This document shows positions 41,992 through 53,385 of a stretch of DNA of 64,000 nucleotides, in pieces (the stretch's first letter is position 1; every line of letters begins with the position of its first letter). A program made the position numbers and the translations under genes. The notes under the pieces are model-generated. The model did no database searches and had not been told where the DNA came from. It worked only from the letters and a program-made list of their open reading frames with translations. This DNA comes from Pseudomonas japonica (GTDB taxonomy: Bacteria; Pseudomonadota; Gammaproteobacteria; Pseudomonadales; Pseudomonadaceae): the NCBI RefSeq assembly GCF_900188455.1, contig NZ_FZOL01000003.1:1-64000 (forward strand), written 5' to 3'.

Positions 41992-43778
41992 ATGCATTCG
42001 TACTTTCCACGCCTACGCAGGCGGGCATCGCGGCCTTGCAGGTCGAGCGGCTGCGGGTCGAGCTGGACAGCGGCGCCGATGTCATCGAGCACATCGACTT
42101 CAGTCTGGCGCCGGGGGAAATCCTCGGCCTGGTGGGGGAGTCGGGCTCCGGCAAGACCACCCTGGCGACCGCGCTGCTCGCCCATGCCCGCCGTGGCGCG
42201 CGCATCGCCGGTGGGCGGGTGCGGGTGGCGGGGCGCGATCTGCTGGCCCTCGATGGCGCGGCCTTGCGCCGTGCCCGTGGCGGTTTGATCGGCTATGTCG
42301 CGCAGGACCCGGCGCTGGCCCTGAACCCGGCGATCCGCATCGGCAAGCTGTTGCTGGAAACCCTGCAGGCCCATGAACCGGGGCTGGACCGCCAGGCGCG
42401 GGAACTGCGTCTGCGGCAGACCCTGGCGGATGTCGGCCTGCCGGGGGAGCGCGAGTTTCTCCGGCGCTTCGCCCATCAACTGTCCGGTGGCCAGCAGCAG
42501 CGGGTGATGCTGGCCCTGGCCTTCGTCCTGCGGCCGAAGCTGATCGTCCTCGACGAGCCGACCACCGCGCTCGACGTCGGCACCCGCGCGCACATCCTGC
42601 AAACCGTGCGCCGGCTGTGCAAGGAGCAGGGCGTGGCGGCGGTGTACGTGTCCCATGACCTGGGGGTGATCAAGGACCTGGTGGACCGGGTGATGGTCAT
42701 GTACGCCGGGCGCATCGTCGAAGTCGCCAGCCGTGAGCGGCTGTTCGAGCGCCCGGCGCATCCGTACACCCTCGGGTTGCTCGCGGCGATTCCGGACGTG
42801 GGGCGCCAACGGGTGCTGCGGGCGATCGCCGGGCATGCGCCGGCGCCAGGGCAGCGGCCGTCCGGCTGCAGCTTCGCGCCGCGTTGCTCGCGGCGTACGG
42901 CGGCGTGCTTGGTGGTGGAGCCGGCATTGCAGGTGCTGGAAGGGACGCAGCAGGTGGCTTGCGTGCAGCCGCAACTGAGTGCCTTGCCGGCGGCGGAGAC
43001 GGTGCCGCTGCGCGTGCTGCCGTCGGCGCGGGAGCCCTTGCTGGAACTGCGTGAGCTGAACCTGAGTTATGACCGTCAGGTGCTGTTCGACCTGTCGCTG
43101 CAGGTTCATCGCGGTGAATGCCTGGCGGTGGTCGGCGAGTCCGGGTCGGGCAAGACCAGCCTGGCGCGGACCCTGGCCGGGCTGGGTGATGGCGGGATCG
43201 GCCAACTGCGTTTCGCCGGTCAGCCGCTGAGCCTGCTGGCGCGCAAGCGCGAGGCGGCGACCCGGCACCGCATCCAGTACATCTTCCAGAATCCCTATCG
43301 TGCCTTGAACCCGCGGCAGTCGGTGTTCCAGTGCCTGCAGGCGCCGCTGGAGCATTTCTTCGGGCTCAAGGGCGCGGCCTGCCGTGAGCGGATCGAGGCC
43401 GCGTTGACGCGGGTGGCGTTGCCGGTGGAAACGGCGGGCAAGTATCCCCATCAGCTGTCCGGCGGCGAGCGCCAGCGCGTGGCGATCGCCCGGGCGCTGG
43501 TGTGCGAGCCCGAGGTGCTGATCTGCGACGAAGTGACCTCGGCGCTGGATGTGTCGGTGCAGGCGGCGATCCTGGCGTTGCTGCGCGAGCTGCAGGAGGA
43601 GGGCATGACCCTGGTGTTCGTCACCCATGATCTTGGGGTGGTGCGGGCGATTGCCGACCGGATTGTGGTGGTGAAGGAGGGGCGGATCGTCGAGGAGGGC
43701 GGCAGTGCCGAGGTGCTGGATCGGCCCGGTAGCGACTATGTGAAAGGGCTGGTGGCGCAGGCGAAGTTCCAGCGGTGA
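41988..43778 (+). CDS. Fused two-domain ABC importer ATPase (DppD-DppF type)
   Basis: 596 residues with two complete ATPase domains. The first has [18 protein letters not shown] and [11 protein letters not shown]; the second has [18 protein letters not shown] and [11 protein letters not shown]. Between them lies the oligopeptide-type C-terminal segment with Cys residues ([16 protein letters not shown]). It powers the importer formed with the two permeases and the Tat lipoprotein. Last gene of the plus-strand sulfur operon; a REP pair follows. Confidence 0.92.
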   Translation: MNAFVLSTPTQAGIAALQVERLRVELDSGADVIEHIDFSLAPGEILGLVGESGSGKTTLATALLAHARRGARIAGGRVRVAGRDLLALDGAALRRARGGLIGYVAQDPALALNPAIRIGKLLLETLQAHEPGLDRQARELRLRQTLADVGLPGEREFLRRFAHQLSGGQQQRVMLALAFVLRPKLIVLDEPTTALDVGTRAHILQTVRRLCKEQGVAAVYVSHDLGVIKDLVDRVMVMYAGRIVEVASRERLFERPAHPYTLGLLAAIPDVGRQRVLRAIAGHAPAPGQRPSGCSFAPRCSRRTAACLVVEPALQVLEGTQQVACVQPQLSALPAAETVPLRVLPSAREPLLELRELNLSYDRQVLFDLSLQVHRGECLAVVGESGSGKTSLARTLAGLGDGGIGQLRFAGQPLSLLARKREAATRHRIQYIFQNPYRALNPRQSVFQCLQAPLEHFFGLKGAACRERIEAALTRVALPVETAGKYPHQLSGGERQRVAIARALVCEPEVLICDEVTSALDVSVQAAILALLRELQEEGMTLVFVTHDLGVVRAIADRIVVVKEGRIVEEGGSAEVLDRPGSDYVKGLVAQAKFQR

Positions 43779-43806
43779 TCTTAACCACCTGATCTTGCGC
43801 AGATTC

Positions 43807-43947
43807 TGTAGGAGCTGGCTTGCCTGCGAAAGGACCGCGTAGCGGTCCCGGTTCCTGATCTACAGCCAGGCCTATGATCTTCCCCCGGTTGAAGATTGGG
43901 AACCGGGACCGCTACGCGGTCCTTTCGCAGGCAAGCCAGCTCCTACA
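43807..43947. repeat. REP doublet (REPIN-like) with perfect 49-bp arms
   Basis: Arms 43807-43855 and 43899-43947 are perfect 49-nt inverted repeats (TGTAGGAGCTGGCTTGCCTG...) around a 43-nt spacer. Each arm contains an internal hairpin (GGACCGC-GTA-GCGGTCC). It lies between the sulfur operon and the urease operon and may end the upstream transcript. Confidence 0.95.
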
Positions 43948-43985
43948 GCTACACATCAGCCAGAATCCCCCTACATGCGCCATTC

Positions 43986-44001
43986 TGGCCCGCAATGTGC
44001 T
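43986..44001 (+). promoter_or_regulatory. Sigma54-like -24/-12 site upstream of ureD
   Basis: TGGCCCGCAATGTGCT has GG and GC exactly 10 nt apart, with two mismatches to TGGCAC-N5-TTGCW, about 140 nt before ureD. Nitrogen control of urease through NtrC and sigma54 is known in related bacteria. The rest of the 43948-44139 gap shows only a GATCGATCGATC run near 44024. Confidence 0.35.
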
Positions 44002-44139
44002 TTTACCCCTTCCAACGATTGCTGATCGATCGATCAGGTCCGCTGCGCCGCGCCAGAACCAAGCGTCGCGGACATTTTCCTACCGCCGCGAAAGCATGGG
44101 ATTACCCAATAAACGCGGCGTTTCACCGGATACGTTGGA

Positions 44140-44973
44140 ATGTCTCTACCCGAACAACTGCCACCCGCGTACGACGCCACGGGCTGGAGCGCCGAGCTGA
44201 TGCTGCGCTTCGTGCAACGCGATGGCAGGACCTGTATTGGTGCGCGGCGTCACTTCGGACCTCTTTTGGTGCAGCGACCCTTCTACCCCGAGGGCGCGCC
44301 GTGCCACGTCTATGTGCTGCATCCCCCGGGTGGCGTGGTCGGTGGCGATCGCCTGACCCTCGACGTGCACCTGGAAACCGGTAGCCACGCGCTGCTGACC
44401 ATGCCCGGGGCGACCAAGTTCTACCGCAGCGCCGGCCCCGTTTCGGTGCTCAAGCAGCATTTCCACCTGAGCGAAGGCGCCACCCTGGAGTGGCTGCCCC
44501 ACGGCAATATCTGCTTCCCCGGTGCCCGCGCCCGCCTGGAAAACCGCTTCAGCCTGGCCCCCGGCGCCCGTCTGCTGGCCTGGGAAACCCTGTGCCTGGG
44601 CCGCCCGGTGATGGACGAGCGCTTCAGCCACGGCGCGGTGGACAGCCTGCTGCGCATCGACCTGCCCGACGACCCCGGCCTGCACGAACGCCTGCGCATC
44701 GACGGCGACAGCCTGCACAAGCTCGCCGGCTATCCGCTGCAAGCCACGTTCTGTGCCGCCCCGGCCAACCCGGAACTGCTGGAACAGGCGCGCACCCTTA
44801 TCGAGCACCTCGCCGTACCCGCCGGGGCGACCCTGCTCGGCCAATTGCTGGTGGTCCGCCTGCTGGACCACGACAACCAACGCCTTCAATCCACCTTGCT
44901 GCGCCTGTGGCAGGCGCTGCGCCCGGCCATCACGGGCCTGGCGCCTTGCCCGCCGCGGATCTGGGCCACCTGA
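44140..44973 (+). CDS. ureD: Urease accessory protein UreD
   Basis: 277 residues. Recognisable by [51 protein letters not shown] and [20 protein letters not shown]. UreD binds apo-urease and forms the UreDFG activation complex that guides nickel to the active site. First gene of the operon, 10 nt before ureA. No urea ABC transporter genes (urt) are adjacent. Confidence 0.95.
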   Translation: MSLPEQLPPAYDATGWSAELMLRFVQRDGRTCIGARRHFGPLLVQRPFYPEGAPCHVYVLHPPGGVVGGDRLTLDVHLETGSHALLTMPGATKFYRSAGPVSVLKQHFHLSEGATLEWLPHGNICFPGARARLENRFSLAPGARLLAWETLCLGRPVMDERFSHGAVDSLLRIDLPDDPGLHERLRIDGDSLHKLAGYPLQATFCAAPANPELLEQARTLIEHLAVPAGATLLGQLLVVRLLDHDNQRLQSTLLRLWQALRPAITGLAPCPPRIWAT

Positions 44974-44983
44974 GAGAACGACC

Positions 44984-45286
44984 ATGGAGCTGACCCCGAG
45001 AGAGAAAGACAAACTGCTGCTGTTCACCGCCGCGCTGCTTGCCGAGCGCCGCCTGGCCCGTGGCCTCAAGCTCAACTACCCGGAAGCGGTGGCGCTGATC
45101 AGCGCGGCGGTGATGGAGGGCGCCCGCGACGGGCGCACCGTGGCCGAACTGATGAACCTGGGCCGTGAGGTCCTGGGTCGCGAGCAGGTGATGGACGGCG
45201 TGGCGCAGATGATCCACGACGTCCAGGTCGAAGCGACCTTTCCCGACGGCACCAAGCTGGTCACCGTCCACGATCCGATCGTCTGA
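44984..45286 (+). CDS. ureA: Urease gamma subunit UreA
   Basis: 100 residues starting [20 protein letters not shown], with [20 protein letters not shown] and [20 protein letters not shown]. This is full-length gamma subunit of the (alpha-beta-gamma)3 nickel enzyme that hydrolyses urea to ammonia and carbamate. Confidence 0.98.
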   Translation: MELTPREKDKLLLFTAALLAERRLARGLKLNYPEAVALISAAVMEGARDGRTVAELMNLGREVLGREQVMDGVAQMIHDVQVEATFPDGTKLVTVHDPIV

Positions 45287-45309
45287 GTCGGGATAACGAG
45301 GAGAACAGG

Positions 45310-45626
45310 ATGATTCCCGGAGAAATCCAGGTCGCCGCCAGCGGCGATATCGAACTCAACGCCGGCCGCGCGAGCATCAGCGTCAGCGTCGCCAACCATG
45401 GCGACCGCCCGGTGCAGGTCGGCTCGCACTATCACTTCTTCGAAGTCAACGACACCCTGGTGTTCGAGCGCGAGGCCACCCGCGGCTATCGCCTGGACAT
45501 CCCCGCCGGCACCGCGGTGCGCTTCGAACCGGGCCAGTCGCGCAGCGTGAACCTGGTGGCCTACGCGGGCAAGCGTGAGGTCTACGGCTTCCAGGGCAAG
45601 GTCATGGGCAAGCTGGAGGTGGACGC

Positions 45627-45630
<4 letters not shown>
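45310..45630 (+). CDS. ureB: Urease beta subunit UreB
   Basis: 106 residues, [20 protein letters not shown], then [20 protein letters not shown] and [20 protein letters not shown]. The GAGGAGAACAGG stretch before the ATG is a strong ribosome site. The stop overlaps ureC by 4 nt (ATGA). Confidence 0.98.
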
Positions 45631-47330
<1,700 letters not shown>

Positions 47331-47345
47331 GCAAGGAGGACCCCG

Positions 47346-47831
47346 ATGATTCTGTTGACCCGCAGGGCGAGCGACGGCAAGCCCACCGCCACGGCCACGC
47401 TGAGCCTGGATACACGGATCAAGAGCCGGGTGCGCATCACCCTCGACGATGGCCGCGATGCCGGCCTGATGCTGGAGCGCGGGCAGTTGATCCGCGGCGG
47501 CGAGCTGCTGGCGGACGACGCGGGCGAGACGCTGGTGCGGGTCGTGGCCGCCTCGGAAGAGGTGTCCAGCGTGTACTGCAGCGATCCGCTGGCCCTGGCC
47601 CGCGCCGCCTATCACCTGGGCAACCGCCATGTGCCGTTGCAGGTCGAGGCCGGTTTCCTGCGTTACCAGCATGACCATGTACTGGACGAGATGGTCCGCG
47701 GCTTCGGCCTCGACGTCGTCGTCGAGCAGGCACCCTTCGAGCCCGAAGCGGGCGCCTACCAGAGCGCACCGCACAGCCACACGCATTCCGACCACCTGTT
47801 CGTCCGCCTGCCGGCCCAGGCGGCGTTGTGA
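47346..47831 (+). CDS. ureE: Urease nickel metallochaperone UreE
   Basis: 161 residues: RITLDDGRDAGLMLERGQLI, AYHLGNRHVPLQVEAGFLRY and the DHVLDEMVRGFGL region of UreE. A short His-containing tail (SAPHSHTHSDHLF) supplies extra nickel-binding residues. UreE hands nickel to UreG. Confidence 0.95.
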   Translation: MILLTRRASDGKPTATATLSLDTRIKSRVRITLDDGRDAGLMLERGQLIRGGELLADDAGETLVRVVAASEEVSSVYCSDPLALARAAYHLGNRHVPLQVEAGFLRYQHDHVLDEMVRGFGLDVVVEQAPFEPEAGAYQSAPHSHTHSDHLFVRLPAQAAL

Positions 47832-47851
47832 ATTCCAACAAGGAGAGATCC

Positions 47852-48397
47852 ATGAAAGCGTTTCTGACCTTCGCCCTGCTGCTGGTGGCCGTTCCGGCCA
47901 TGGCCCACTCCGGGCATGACAGCAACCCCCTGCACGACGGCCTGCTGCACCCGCTGACCGGTCCCGACCACCTGCTGATGCTGCTCGGTACCGGCATCCT
48001 CGCCGCGCTGACCGGTCGCCGCCTGCTGCTGCCGGCACTGACCCTGGCGGCGATGTTCGGCGGGGCGCTGCTGGGGCATCTGTTCGGTGGCGTGATCGGC
48101 ATGGAACAGATGATTCTCGGCTCGCTGCTGGTGGCCGCCGCCGCGCTGCTGCTGCCTCAGCGCCAGTTGCTGCTGTCGCTGTTGATGCCGCTGTTCGCCC
48201 TGTTCCACGGCTGGGCCCATGGCGTCGAAGCCAGCCCGGGGGCGTTCTGGCTGTTCAGCGCCGGTTTCGTCACGGTCAGCGCCTTGTTGCTGGTGGCCGG
48301 ATTCGCCGTCGGCTGTCTGCTGCGTCGTCATACCGGCCTGCAGAAAGCCTTCGGCGGCGGCCTGCTGGCCGGCGCGGCGATGCTCGTGGCGGGCTGA
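47852..48397 (+). CDS. hupE: HupE/UreJ-family nickel permease
   Basis: 181 residues from ATG 47852 (AAGGAGAG ribosome site). It has a signal-like start (MKAFLTFALLLVAVPAMAHSG) and six hydrophobic helices with the family motifs HPLTGPDHLLMLLGTG and FHGWAHGVEA. It imports nickel for urease, hence its place inside the operon between ureE and ureF. Also called ureJ. Confidence 0.92.
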   Translation: MKAFLTFALLLVAVPAMAHSGHDSNPLHDGLLHPLTGPDHLLMLLGTGILAALTGRRLLLPALTLAAMFGGALLGHLFGGVIGMEQMILGSLLVAAAALLLPQRQLLLSLLMPLFALFHGWAHGVEASPGAFWLFSAGFVTVSALLLVAGFAVGCLLRRHTGLQKAFGGGLLAGAAMLVAG

Positions 48398-49071
48398 TGA
48401 ACAGCGAGCTGAAACTGCTGCGCCTGTTGCAACTGGCCAGTCCCGGCCTGCCGGTGGGTGGCTTCACCTACTCGCAGGGCCTGGAATGGGCGGTGGAGGC
48501 GGGCTGGGTGCAAGGCGCCGAGGGTTTTCGCGCCTGGCAACGGCAGCAGATCGACGACACCCTCGGCCATCTCGACTGGCCGCTGCTGGCGCGCCTGTAC
48601 CGCGCCTGCGAGGCCGATGACGCGGAAGCCTTCGCCCACTGGAGCCGCTTCCTCCTGGCCAACCGCGAAACCGCCGAACTGCGCACCGAGGAGCGCCAGC
48701 GCGGCGCGGCCCTGGCCCGCCTGCTGGATGGCTGGCAACTGGGCCAGGCGCCCCGGTGGCGCCCCAGCCTGGAACTGAGCCAGCTGGGCGGCATGGCCTG
48801 GCTCGGCGCGCACTGGGGCATCCCGCTGCGCGATCTGGCCCTGGGCCATGGCTTCGCCTGGCTGGAGGGCGCGGTGATGGCCGGGGTCAAGCTGGTGCCG
48901 TTCGGCCAGCAGGCGGCGCAGAGCCTGCTGCGTGATCTCTGCGAAGAACTGCCGGCGGTGCTGGAGCGTGCCCTGGCGCTGCCCGATGACGCACTGGGCG
49001 GTGGCCTGCCGTTGCTGGCGATCGCCTCGTCGCGCCACGAAACCCAATACACCCGATTGTTCCGCTCCTGA
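48397..49071 (+). CDS. ureF: Urease accessory protein UreF
   Basis: 224 residues: [32 protein letters not shown] and [20 protein letters not shown]. UreF links UreD to the GTPase UreG. The start overlaps the hupE stop (TGATG). Confidence 0.95.
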   Translation: MNSELKLLRLLQLASPGLPVGGFTYSQGLEWAVEAGWVQGAEGFRAWQRQQIDDTLGHLDWPLLARLYRACEADDAEAFAHWSRFLLANRETAELRTEERQRGAALARLLDGWQLGQAPRWRPSLELSQLGGMAWLGAHWGIPLRDLALGHGFAWLEGAVMAGVKLVPFGQQAAQSLLRDLCEELPAVLERALALPDDALGGGLPLLAIASSRHETQYTRLFRS

Positions 49072-49081
49072 GGAATTCCCT

Positions 49082-49702
49082 ATGCAAAGCTACAAGCAAC
49101 CCCTGCGTGTCGGCGTCGGCGGCCCGGTCGGCTCCGGCAAGACCGCGCTGCTCGAAGCGCTGTGCAAGGCCATGCGCGACCACTACGAAATCGCCGTGGT
49201 GACCAACGACATCTACACCAAGGAAGACCAGCGCATCCTCACCGAGGCCGGGGCCCTGGCGCCGGAGCGCATTGTCGGGGTGGAGACCGGTGGCTGCCCG
49301 CACACGGCGATCCGCGAGGACGCCTCGATGAACCTGGCGGCGGTGGAAGAACTGGCGCGCAAGTTCGGCAACCTCGAAGTGATCTTCGTCGAGAGCGGCG
49401 GCGACAACCTCAGTGCCACCTTCAGCCCGGAACTGGCCGACCTCACCGTGTACGTGATCGACGTTGCCGAAGGCGAGAAGATCCCGCGCAAGGGTGGGCC
49501 GGGGATCACCAAGTCGGACTTCCTGGTGATCAACAAGATCGACCTGGCGCCCTATGTCGGGGCGTCGCTGGAAGTGATGGAGAGCGACACCCGGCGCATG
49601 CGCCCGGAGCGGCCGTGGGCGTTCACCAACCTGAAGACCGGGCATGGTCTGCAGACGCTGATCGACTTCATCGTCGATCGGGGGATGTTGCGGGCGGTGT
49701 GA
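49082..49702 (+). CDS. ureG: Urease accessory GTPase UreG
   Basis: 206 residues. G-domain motifs: [17 protein letters not shown] (P-loop), [24 protein letters not shown] (the CPH nickel-binding motif), [18 protein letters not shown] and [10 protein letters not shown]. It couples GTP hydrolysis to nickel insertion. Last gene of the urease operon. Confidence 0.98.
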   Translation: MQSYKQPLRVGVGGPVGSGKTALLEALCKAMRDHYEIAVVTNDIYTKEDQRILTEAGALAPERIVGVETGGCPHTAIREDASMNLAAVEELARKFGNLEVIFVESGGDNLSATFSPELADLTVYVIDVAEGEKIPRKGGPGITKSDFLVINKIDLAPYVGASLEVMESDTRRMRPERPWAFTNLKTGHGLQTLIDFIVDRGMLRAV

Positions 49703-49713
49703 AGCCCATTGGC

Positions 49714-49778
49714 CTCATCGCGGGCAACGCCCTGCGGCGTACTCGGACCTTGTGGGAGCGGGCGTTGCCCGCGATGAG
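49714..49778. repeat. REP inverted repeat after ureG
   Basis: Perfect 19-nt arms CTCATCGCGGGCAACGCCC (49714-49732) and its complement (49760-49778) around a 27-nt spacer. It lies 11 nt past the ureG stop and abuts the giant palindrome that follows, and may serve as the 3' end of the urease transcript. Confidence 0.9.
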
Positions 49779-50219
49779 CATGGGTATCTACACAGCTTTG
49801 ACGGCCTGGCGGGGAACCGCATGAAGGCCGCCAGGTGCCTGTCTTGAGCCTTGCAGCGCCTTCCAGATCGAGCGCCGCCCGCGCGGCGCATCGCGGGCAA
49901 TCGGAACGCCGCCCGGCCCGCTCCCACATCTTTTGCAACGTGCCATGGCCTGTTGGATTTGAGTTGTCAGTCTTTGTTTTTCGGCGATGCATCGCGGGGA
50001 GGCTGTTGGGTTCGACTCGGTATCGAGTCGAACCAACAAGGCGGTCAACCATGGCCTGACAGACATAGGCACGTTGCAACCGATGTGGGAGCGGGCATTG
50101 CCCGCGATGCGCCGCGCGGGCGGCGCTCGATCTCACAGGCGCTACAACACTCAAGACAGGCACCTGGCGGCCTTGATGCGTTTCCCCGCCAGACCCTCAA
50201 AGTTGTGTACATACCCATG
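49779..50219. repeat. Giant palindromic element, copy 1 (441 bp)
   Basis: It begins CATGGGTATCTACACAGC and ends with the near-complement GTGTACATACCCATG. The arms pair over about 165 nt each and contain shared blocks (GGCGGCCTTGATGCG, AGACAGGCACCTGGCGG, GCGCCGCGCGGGCGGCGCT, GGCACGTTGCAA). Inside each arm lies a GTGGGAGCGGGCATTGCCCGC-type REP. The centre holds GGTTCGACTCG-GTAT-CGAGTCGAACC. A homologue lies at 55005-55429 in the same orientation. It fills most of the 49703-50233 gap; no gene is supported within it. Confidence 0.85.
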
Positions 50220-50233
50220 CCGCCATGAGGCCC

Positions 50234-50560
50234 TCAAGACATGGCATAGAACACCGCCAGCCACACGGTCGGTTGCCCGGCATCCGTCCACTCCACCCGA
50301 TGCCGGCAGTGCGCCGGGATATCCAGGAAATCCCCCGGCCCCAAGACCCGCGCCTCTGCTTCATGCTCCAGGCGCAGCCCCGCCGAGCCGCTCAGCAGCA
50401 GCACCCATTCCCCTTCGTCCTGGTCGTACCAGAAGTCCGGCGGACTGCACTGGCCGGTGGACACGATGCGCTCGATGCGCACGCCGGGCCGGGCCAGCAG
50501 ATCGTCGAAACGTTCTTCCGTGGCTGAGTCGGTAATACCGCTGAACAGGTTGCTCAACAT
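50234..50560 (-). CDS. Small single-domain cupin
   Basis: 108 residues from ATG 50560 (MLSNLFSGITDSATEERF). A cupin beta-barrel pattern: DFWYDQDEGEWVLLLSGSAG (with Glu and no leading His pair), then LGPGDFLDIPAHCRHRVEW. Small cupins of this sort are common in Pseudomonas beside metabolic genes; the ligand is unknown. It is divergent from the peptidase gene with a 73-bp gap. The 3' end lies 15 bp from the giant palindrome. Confidence 0.75.
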   Translation of the reverse strand: MLSNLFSGITDSATEERFDDLLARPGVRIERIVSTGQCSPPDFWYDQDEGEWVLLLSGSAGLRLEHEAEARVLGPGDFLDIPAHCRHRVEWTDAGQPTVWLAVFYAMS

Positions 50561-50633
50561 GGCTGAAACGCCCCTCGTATGATTTTGCAATGTGTTCTAA
50601 GGTTGCCAGTTCCTGTGCGAGAAGGAACTCCTC

Positions 50634-52535
50634 ATGCCCCACCCGAACCTGTTTTTCGCCGCGCTGCTGCTCGGCGCCAGCCAGTCCGTGCACGCCGCCA
50701 GTTTGCCCTCGGCGCCAGCCTACATCGACGACAGCGGTTATCCGCCGGCGGCGAAGCAGCGCATCCTGCCGCCGATGTTCGAACAGCACCTCACCAGCAC
50801 CCGCTACATCGCCAAGGCCGACAACCCGCTGATCACCACCGCCGAAGCCAGCGACTTCAGACAGACCAGCACCTACGAGGAAACCCGTGCCTGGCTGCGC
50901 AAGCTGGCGGCGGCCTCCGGTGGCAAGGTCGCCCTCAGCGAACTGCCGGAAAAGAGCGCCGAAGGCTACCCGATGGTCCTCGCCGTGGTCTCCCTGTCCA
51001 GCGACAAATCCCCCGCCGGCCTGAAGAAAACCGGCAAGCCGACGATCTTCGTCGAAGCCGAGATCCACCCCGGCGAATCCAACGGCAAGGACGCGATGTT
51101 CATGCTCCTGCGTGACATGACCAGCGGCGACAAGCCCCTGGCCGCGCTGCTGGAGCAGGTCAATATCCTCTTCATCCCCACCGTCAACATCGACGGCGAC
51201 GTGCGCCGCAGCGCCTACGGACGGATCAACCAGAACGGCCCGGACATCGCCGGCTGGCGGGTCAACGGCCTCAACTACAACCTCAACCGCGACTTCACCA
51301 AGCTCGACAGCGCCGAGATCCGCAACGTCGCCTGGGTGTTCAACACCTACGAGCTGAGCTTCTTCGCCGATACCCACTCCACCGACGGCGCCATGTACCC
51401 CTACGACAGCTCGTACTGCCACAACGGCAACGGCTGGTCGCCGGCCAGCAGCGCGTGGATGGACCAGACCCTGCGCGCCCCGGTGTACAAGGCGCTGCAG
51501 GACGAGGGCCATGTGGTCCACGAATGCATCAGCTTCAACGACAACCAGGACCCGACCCAGGGCTACTACCCCTACCGCAGCGACCTGGCGCGTTTCTCCA
51601 ACCAGTACGGCGATATCCGCAACGTGCCCTCGATCCTCATCGAGCAGCATGCCCTGCATCCGTACCGCACCCAGGTGCTGGGCAACTACGTGATGCTCAA
51701 GGCCATGTTCCAGGTCATCGGCGAGCAGGCCGGGTCGTTGCGCGCGGCCATCGACCAGGACCGCGCGCGCCTCGCCGCGCAGCAGGACGTGATCCTCACC
51801 TGGAAACCCGGCAAGGCCGAGACCGTGCCGTTCACCGTGGGCGACTACCGCTACGAAACCTCGCCGATCACCGGGGCGAAGAGCATCGTCTGGAGCAACC
51901 AGCCCAAGCAGCTCGACGTGCCGGTGACCGGCAACACCGAGCCGGACCTGGTGGTCAAGCGGCCGAAGCAGTACATCGTCCCGGCGCAGTGGCGCGAGGT
52001 CATCACCCGCCTCAAGGCCCACGGCATCGCCATGCGCACCCTCGACAAACCCACGGCCGTGGCGGTGACCCTGTACCGCATGGATGACGTGAAGGTGGCG
52101 GGCGGTTTCGAGCCGGACCGCGCCGCGGTCAACCAGATTCCCGGCTACGAGGGGCATCTGCTGGTCAGCGGCACGGGCAAGCCGTTCCAGCGTCTGCAGA
52201 CCTTCCCGGCGGGTTCGGTGCTGATCGATGTCGACCAGCCGCTGGGCGTGCTGGCGGTGAACCTGCTGCATCCGGAAAGCCCGGATTCGTTCTGGTCGTG
52301 GGGCTTCTTCAACTCCACCCTGATCGCCGCCGAAGAGCCGGAGGAGTACGTGATGGAGCCGATGGCGCGCAAGATGCTGGAGCAGGATGCGGCGCTGAAG
52401 GCCGCGTTCGACAAGAAGCTGAAGGACGACCCGGCATTCGCCGCGGATCCCAAGGCGCGCTTGAACTGGTTCTATCAGCGCACGCCGTTCTATGACGTGA
52501 ATGCGTTTGTGTATCCGGTGGGGACGGTGTTCTGA
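50634..52535 (+). CDS. Secreted M14-family zinc carboxypeptidase
   Basis: 633 residues with a signal peptide (PNLFFAALLLGASQSVHAAS). The peptidase domain carries EAEIHPGESNGKD (His-x-x-Glu zinc pair), GLNYNLNRDFTKLDS (substrate-binding Asn-Arg), SFFADTHSTDGA (third zinc His) and ILIEQHAL (candidate general-base Glu). An extra ~250-residue C-terminal region of beta-rich sequence follows, including a GLE-like insert. It is expected to trim peptides in the periplasm or outside the cell. A GAGAAGGA site precedes the ATG. Confidence 0.85.
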   Translation: MPHPNLFFAALLLGASQSVHAASLPSAPAYIDDSGYPPAAKQRILPPMFEQHLTSTRYIAKADNPLITTAEASDFRQTSTYEETRAWLRKLAAASGGKVALSELPEKSAEGYPMVLAVVSLSSDKSPAGLKKTGKPTIFVEAEIHPGESNGKDAMFMLLRDMTSGDKPLAALLEQVNILFIPTVNIDGDVRRSAYGRINQNGPDIAGWRVNGLNYNLNRDFTKLDSAEIRNVAWVFNTYELSFFADTHSTDGAMYPYDSSYCHNGNGWSPASSAWMDQTLRAPVYKALQDEGHVVHECISFNDNQDPTQGYYPYRSDLARFSNQYGDIRNVPSILIEQHALHPYRTQVLGNYVMLKAMFQVIGEQAGSLRAAIDQDRARLAAQQDVILTWKPGKAETVPFTVGDYRYETSPITGAKSIVWSNQPKQLDVPVTGNTEPDLVVKRPKQYIVPAQWREVITRLKAHGIAMRTLDKPTAVAVTLYRMDDVKVAGGFEPDRAAVNQIPGYEGHLLVSGTGKPFQRLQTFPAGSVLIDVDQPLGVLAVNLLHPESPDSFWSWGFFNSTLIAAEEPEEYVMEPMARKMLEQDAALKAAFDKKLKDDPAFAADPKARLNWFYQRTPFYDVNAFVYPVGTVF

Positions 52536-52574
52536 GCCGCGACGGACGCCGGCGGCGCCCATCGCGAATGAGGC

Positions 52575-53279
52575 TCACACCGAACGGGTGATCCCGCCGT
52601 CAACCCGGAGATTCTGCCCGGTGATGTACGCCGCCCCCGTCGAGGCGAGGAAGGCCACGGTGGCGGCGATTTCCTCGCTGCTGCCGTAGCGCTGCAATGG
52701 CACGCTGGCGCGTCGTTCCTCGGTGGCCGGCAGGCTGTCGATCCAGCCGGGGAGGATGTTGTTCATGCGCAGGTTGTCGCGGGCATAGGTGTCGGCAAAG
52801 ATCTTGCTGAAGGAGGCCAGGCCCGCGCGGAACACCGCCGAGGTGGGGAACATCTCGCTCGGTTCGAAGGCCCAGGCGGTGGAGATGTTGATGATCACGC
52901 CGTCGCGCTGGCGCTGCATCACCGGGGTCACCAGGCGGGTGGGACGAATCACGTTGAGCAGGTAGGTGTCGAGGCCGCGGTGCCAGTCTTCGTCGCTGAT
53001 CTCCAGGATCGGCGCGCGCGGGCCGTGGCCGGCGCTGTTGACCAGCACGTCGATGCGCCCCCAGCGCGCGACCACCTGGTCCACCAGGTTGCGCAGGTCG
53101 TCGTCGGACTGGTTGGAACCGGTCACGCCGATTCCGCCCAGTTCCTGGGCCAGCGCCTCGCCCTTGCCGGAGGAGGAGAGGATGCCGACCTTGAACCCGT
53201 CCGCCGCCAGGCGCCGCGCCGCCGCCGCGCCCATGCCGCTGCCGCCGGCGGTGATGATCGCCACTTTTTCTACTGTCAT
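52575..53279 (-). CDS. SDR-fold protein lacking the catalytic Tyr and Lys
   Basis: 234 residues. Rossmann motifs are intact (TAGGSGMGAAAARRLA, VLVNSAGHG, NISTAWA). The usual Y-x-x-x-K reads S-A-V-F-R in FPTSAVFRAGLASFSK, so both catalytic residues are replaced, while the downstream NNILPGWIDSLP and ITGQNLRVDGGITRS are typical. It may be an atypical reductase or a nucleotide-binding regulator. Divergently transcribed from the LysR gene across 106 bp, hence a likely target of it. Confidence 0.8.
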   Translation of the reverse strand: MTVEKVAIITAGGSGMGAAAARRLAADGFKVGILSSSGKGEALAQELGGIGVTGSNQSDDDLRNLVDQVVARWGRIDVLVNSAGHGPRAPILEISDEDWHRGLDTYLLNVIRPTRLVTPVMQRQRDGVIINISTAWAFEPSEMFPTSAVFRAGLASFSKIFADTYARDNLRMNNILPGWIDSLPATEERRASVPLQRYGSSEEIAATVAFLASTGAAYITGQNLRVDGGITRSV

Positions 53280-53385
53280 TGCGCGTTCTCCTGTCTGAAG
53301 GTTTAAGCTGGATCAAGGCTAGCAGCGATCAGGCTGGCCGAGAGAGTCAGTTTTACCTCTTCGATCCTGTAGAAAATCTATCGTC

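Noticed and set aside
49801..50230. Short open frames within the giant palindromes
   Set aside because: They are mirrored on both strands because of the palindrome, lack ribosome sites and have no protein-like composition.
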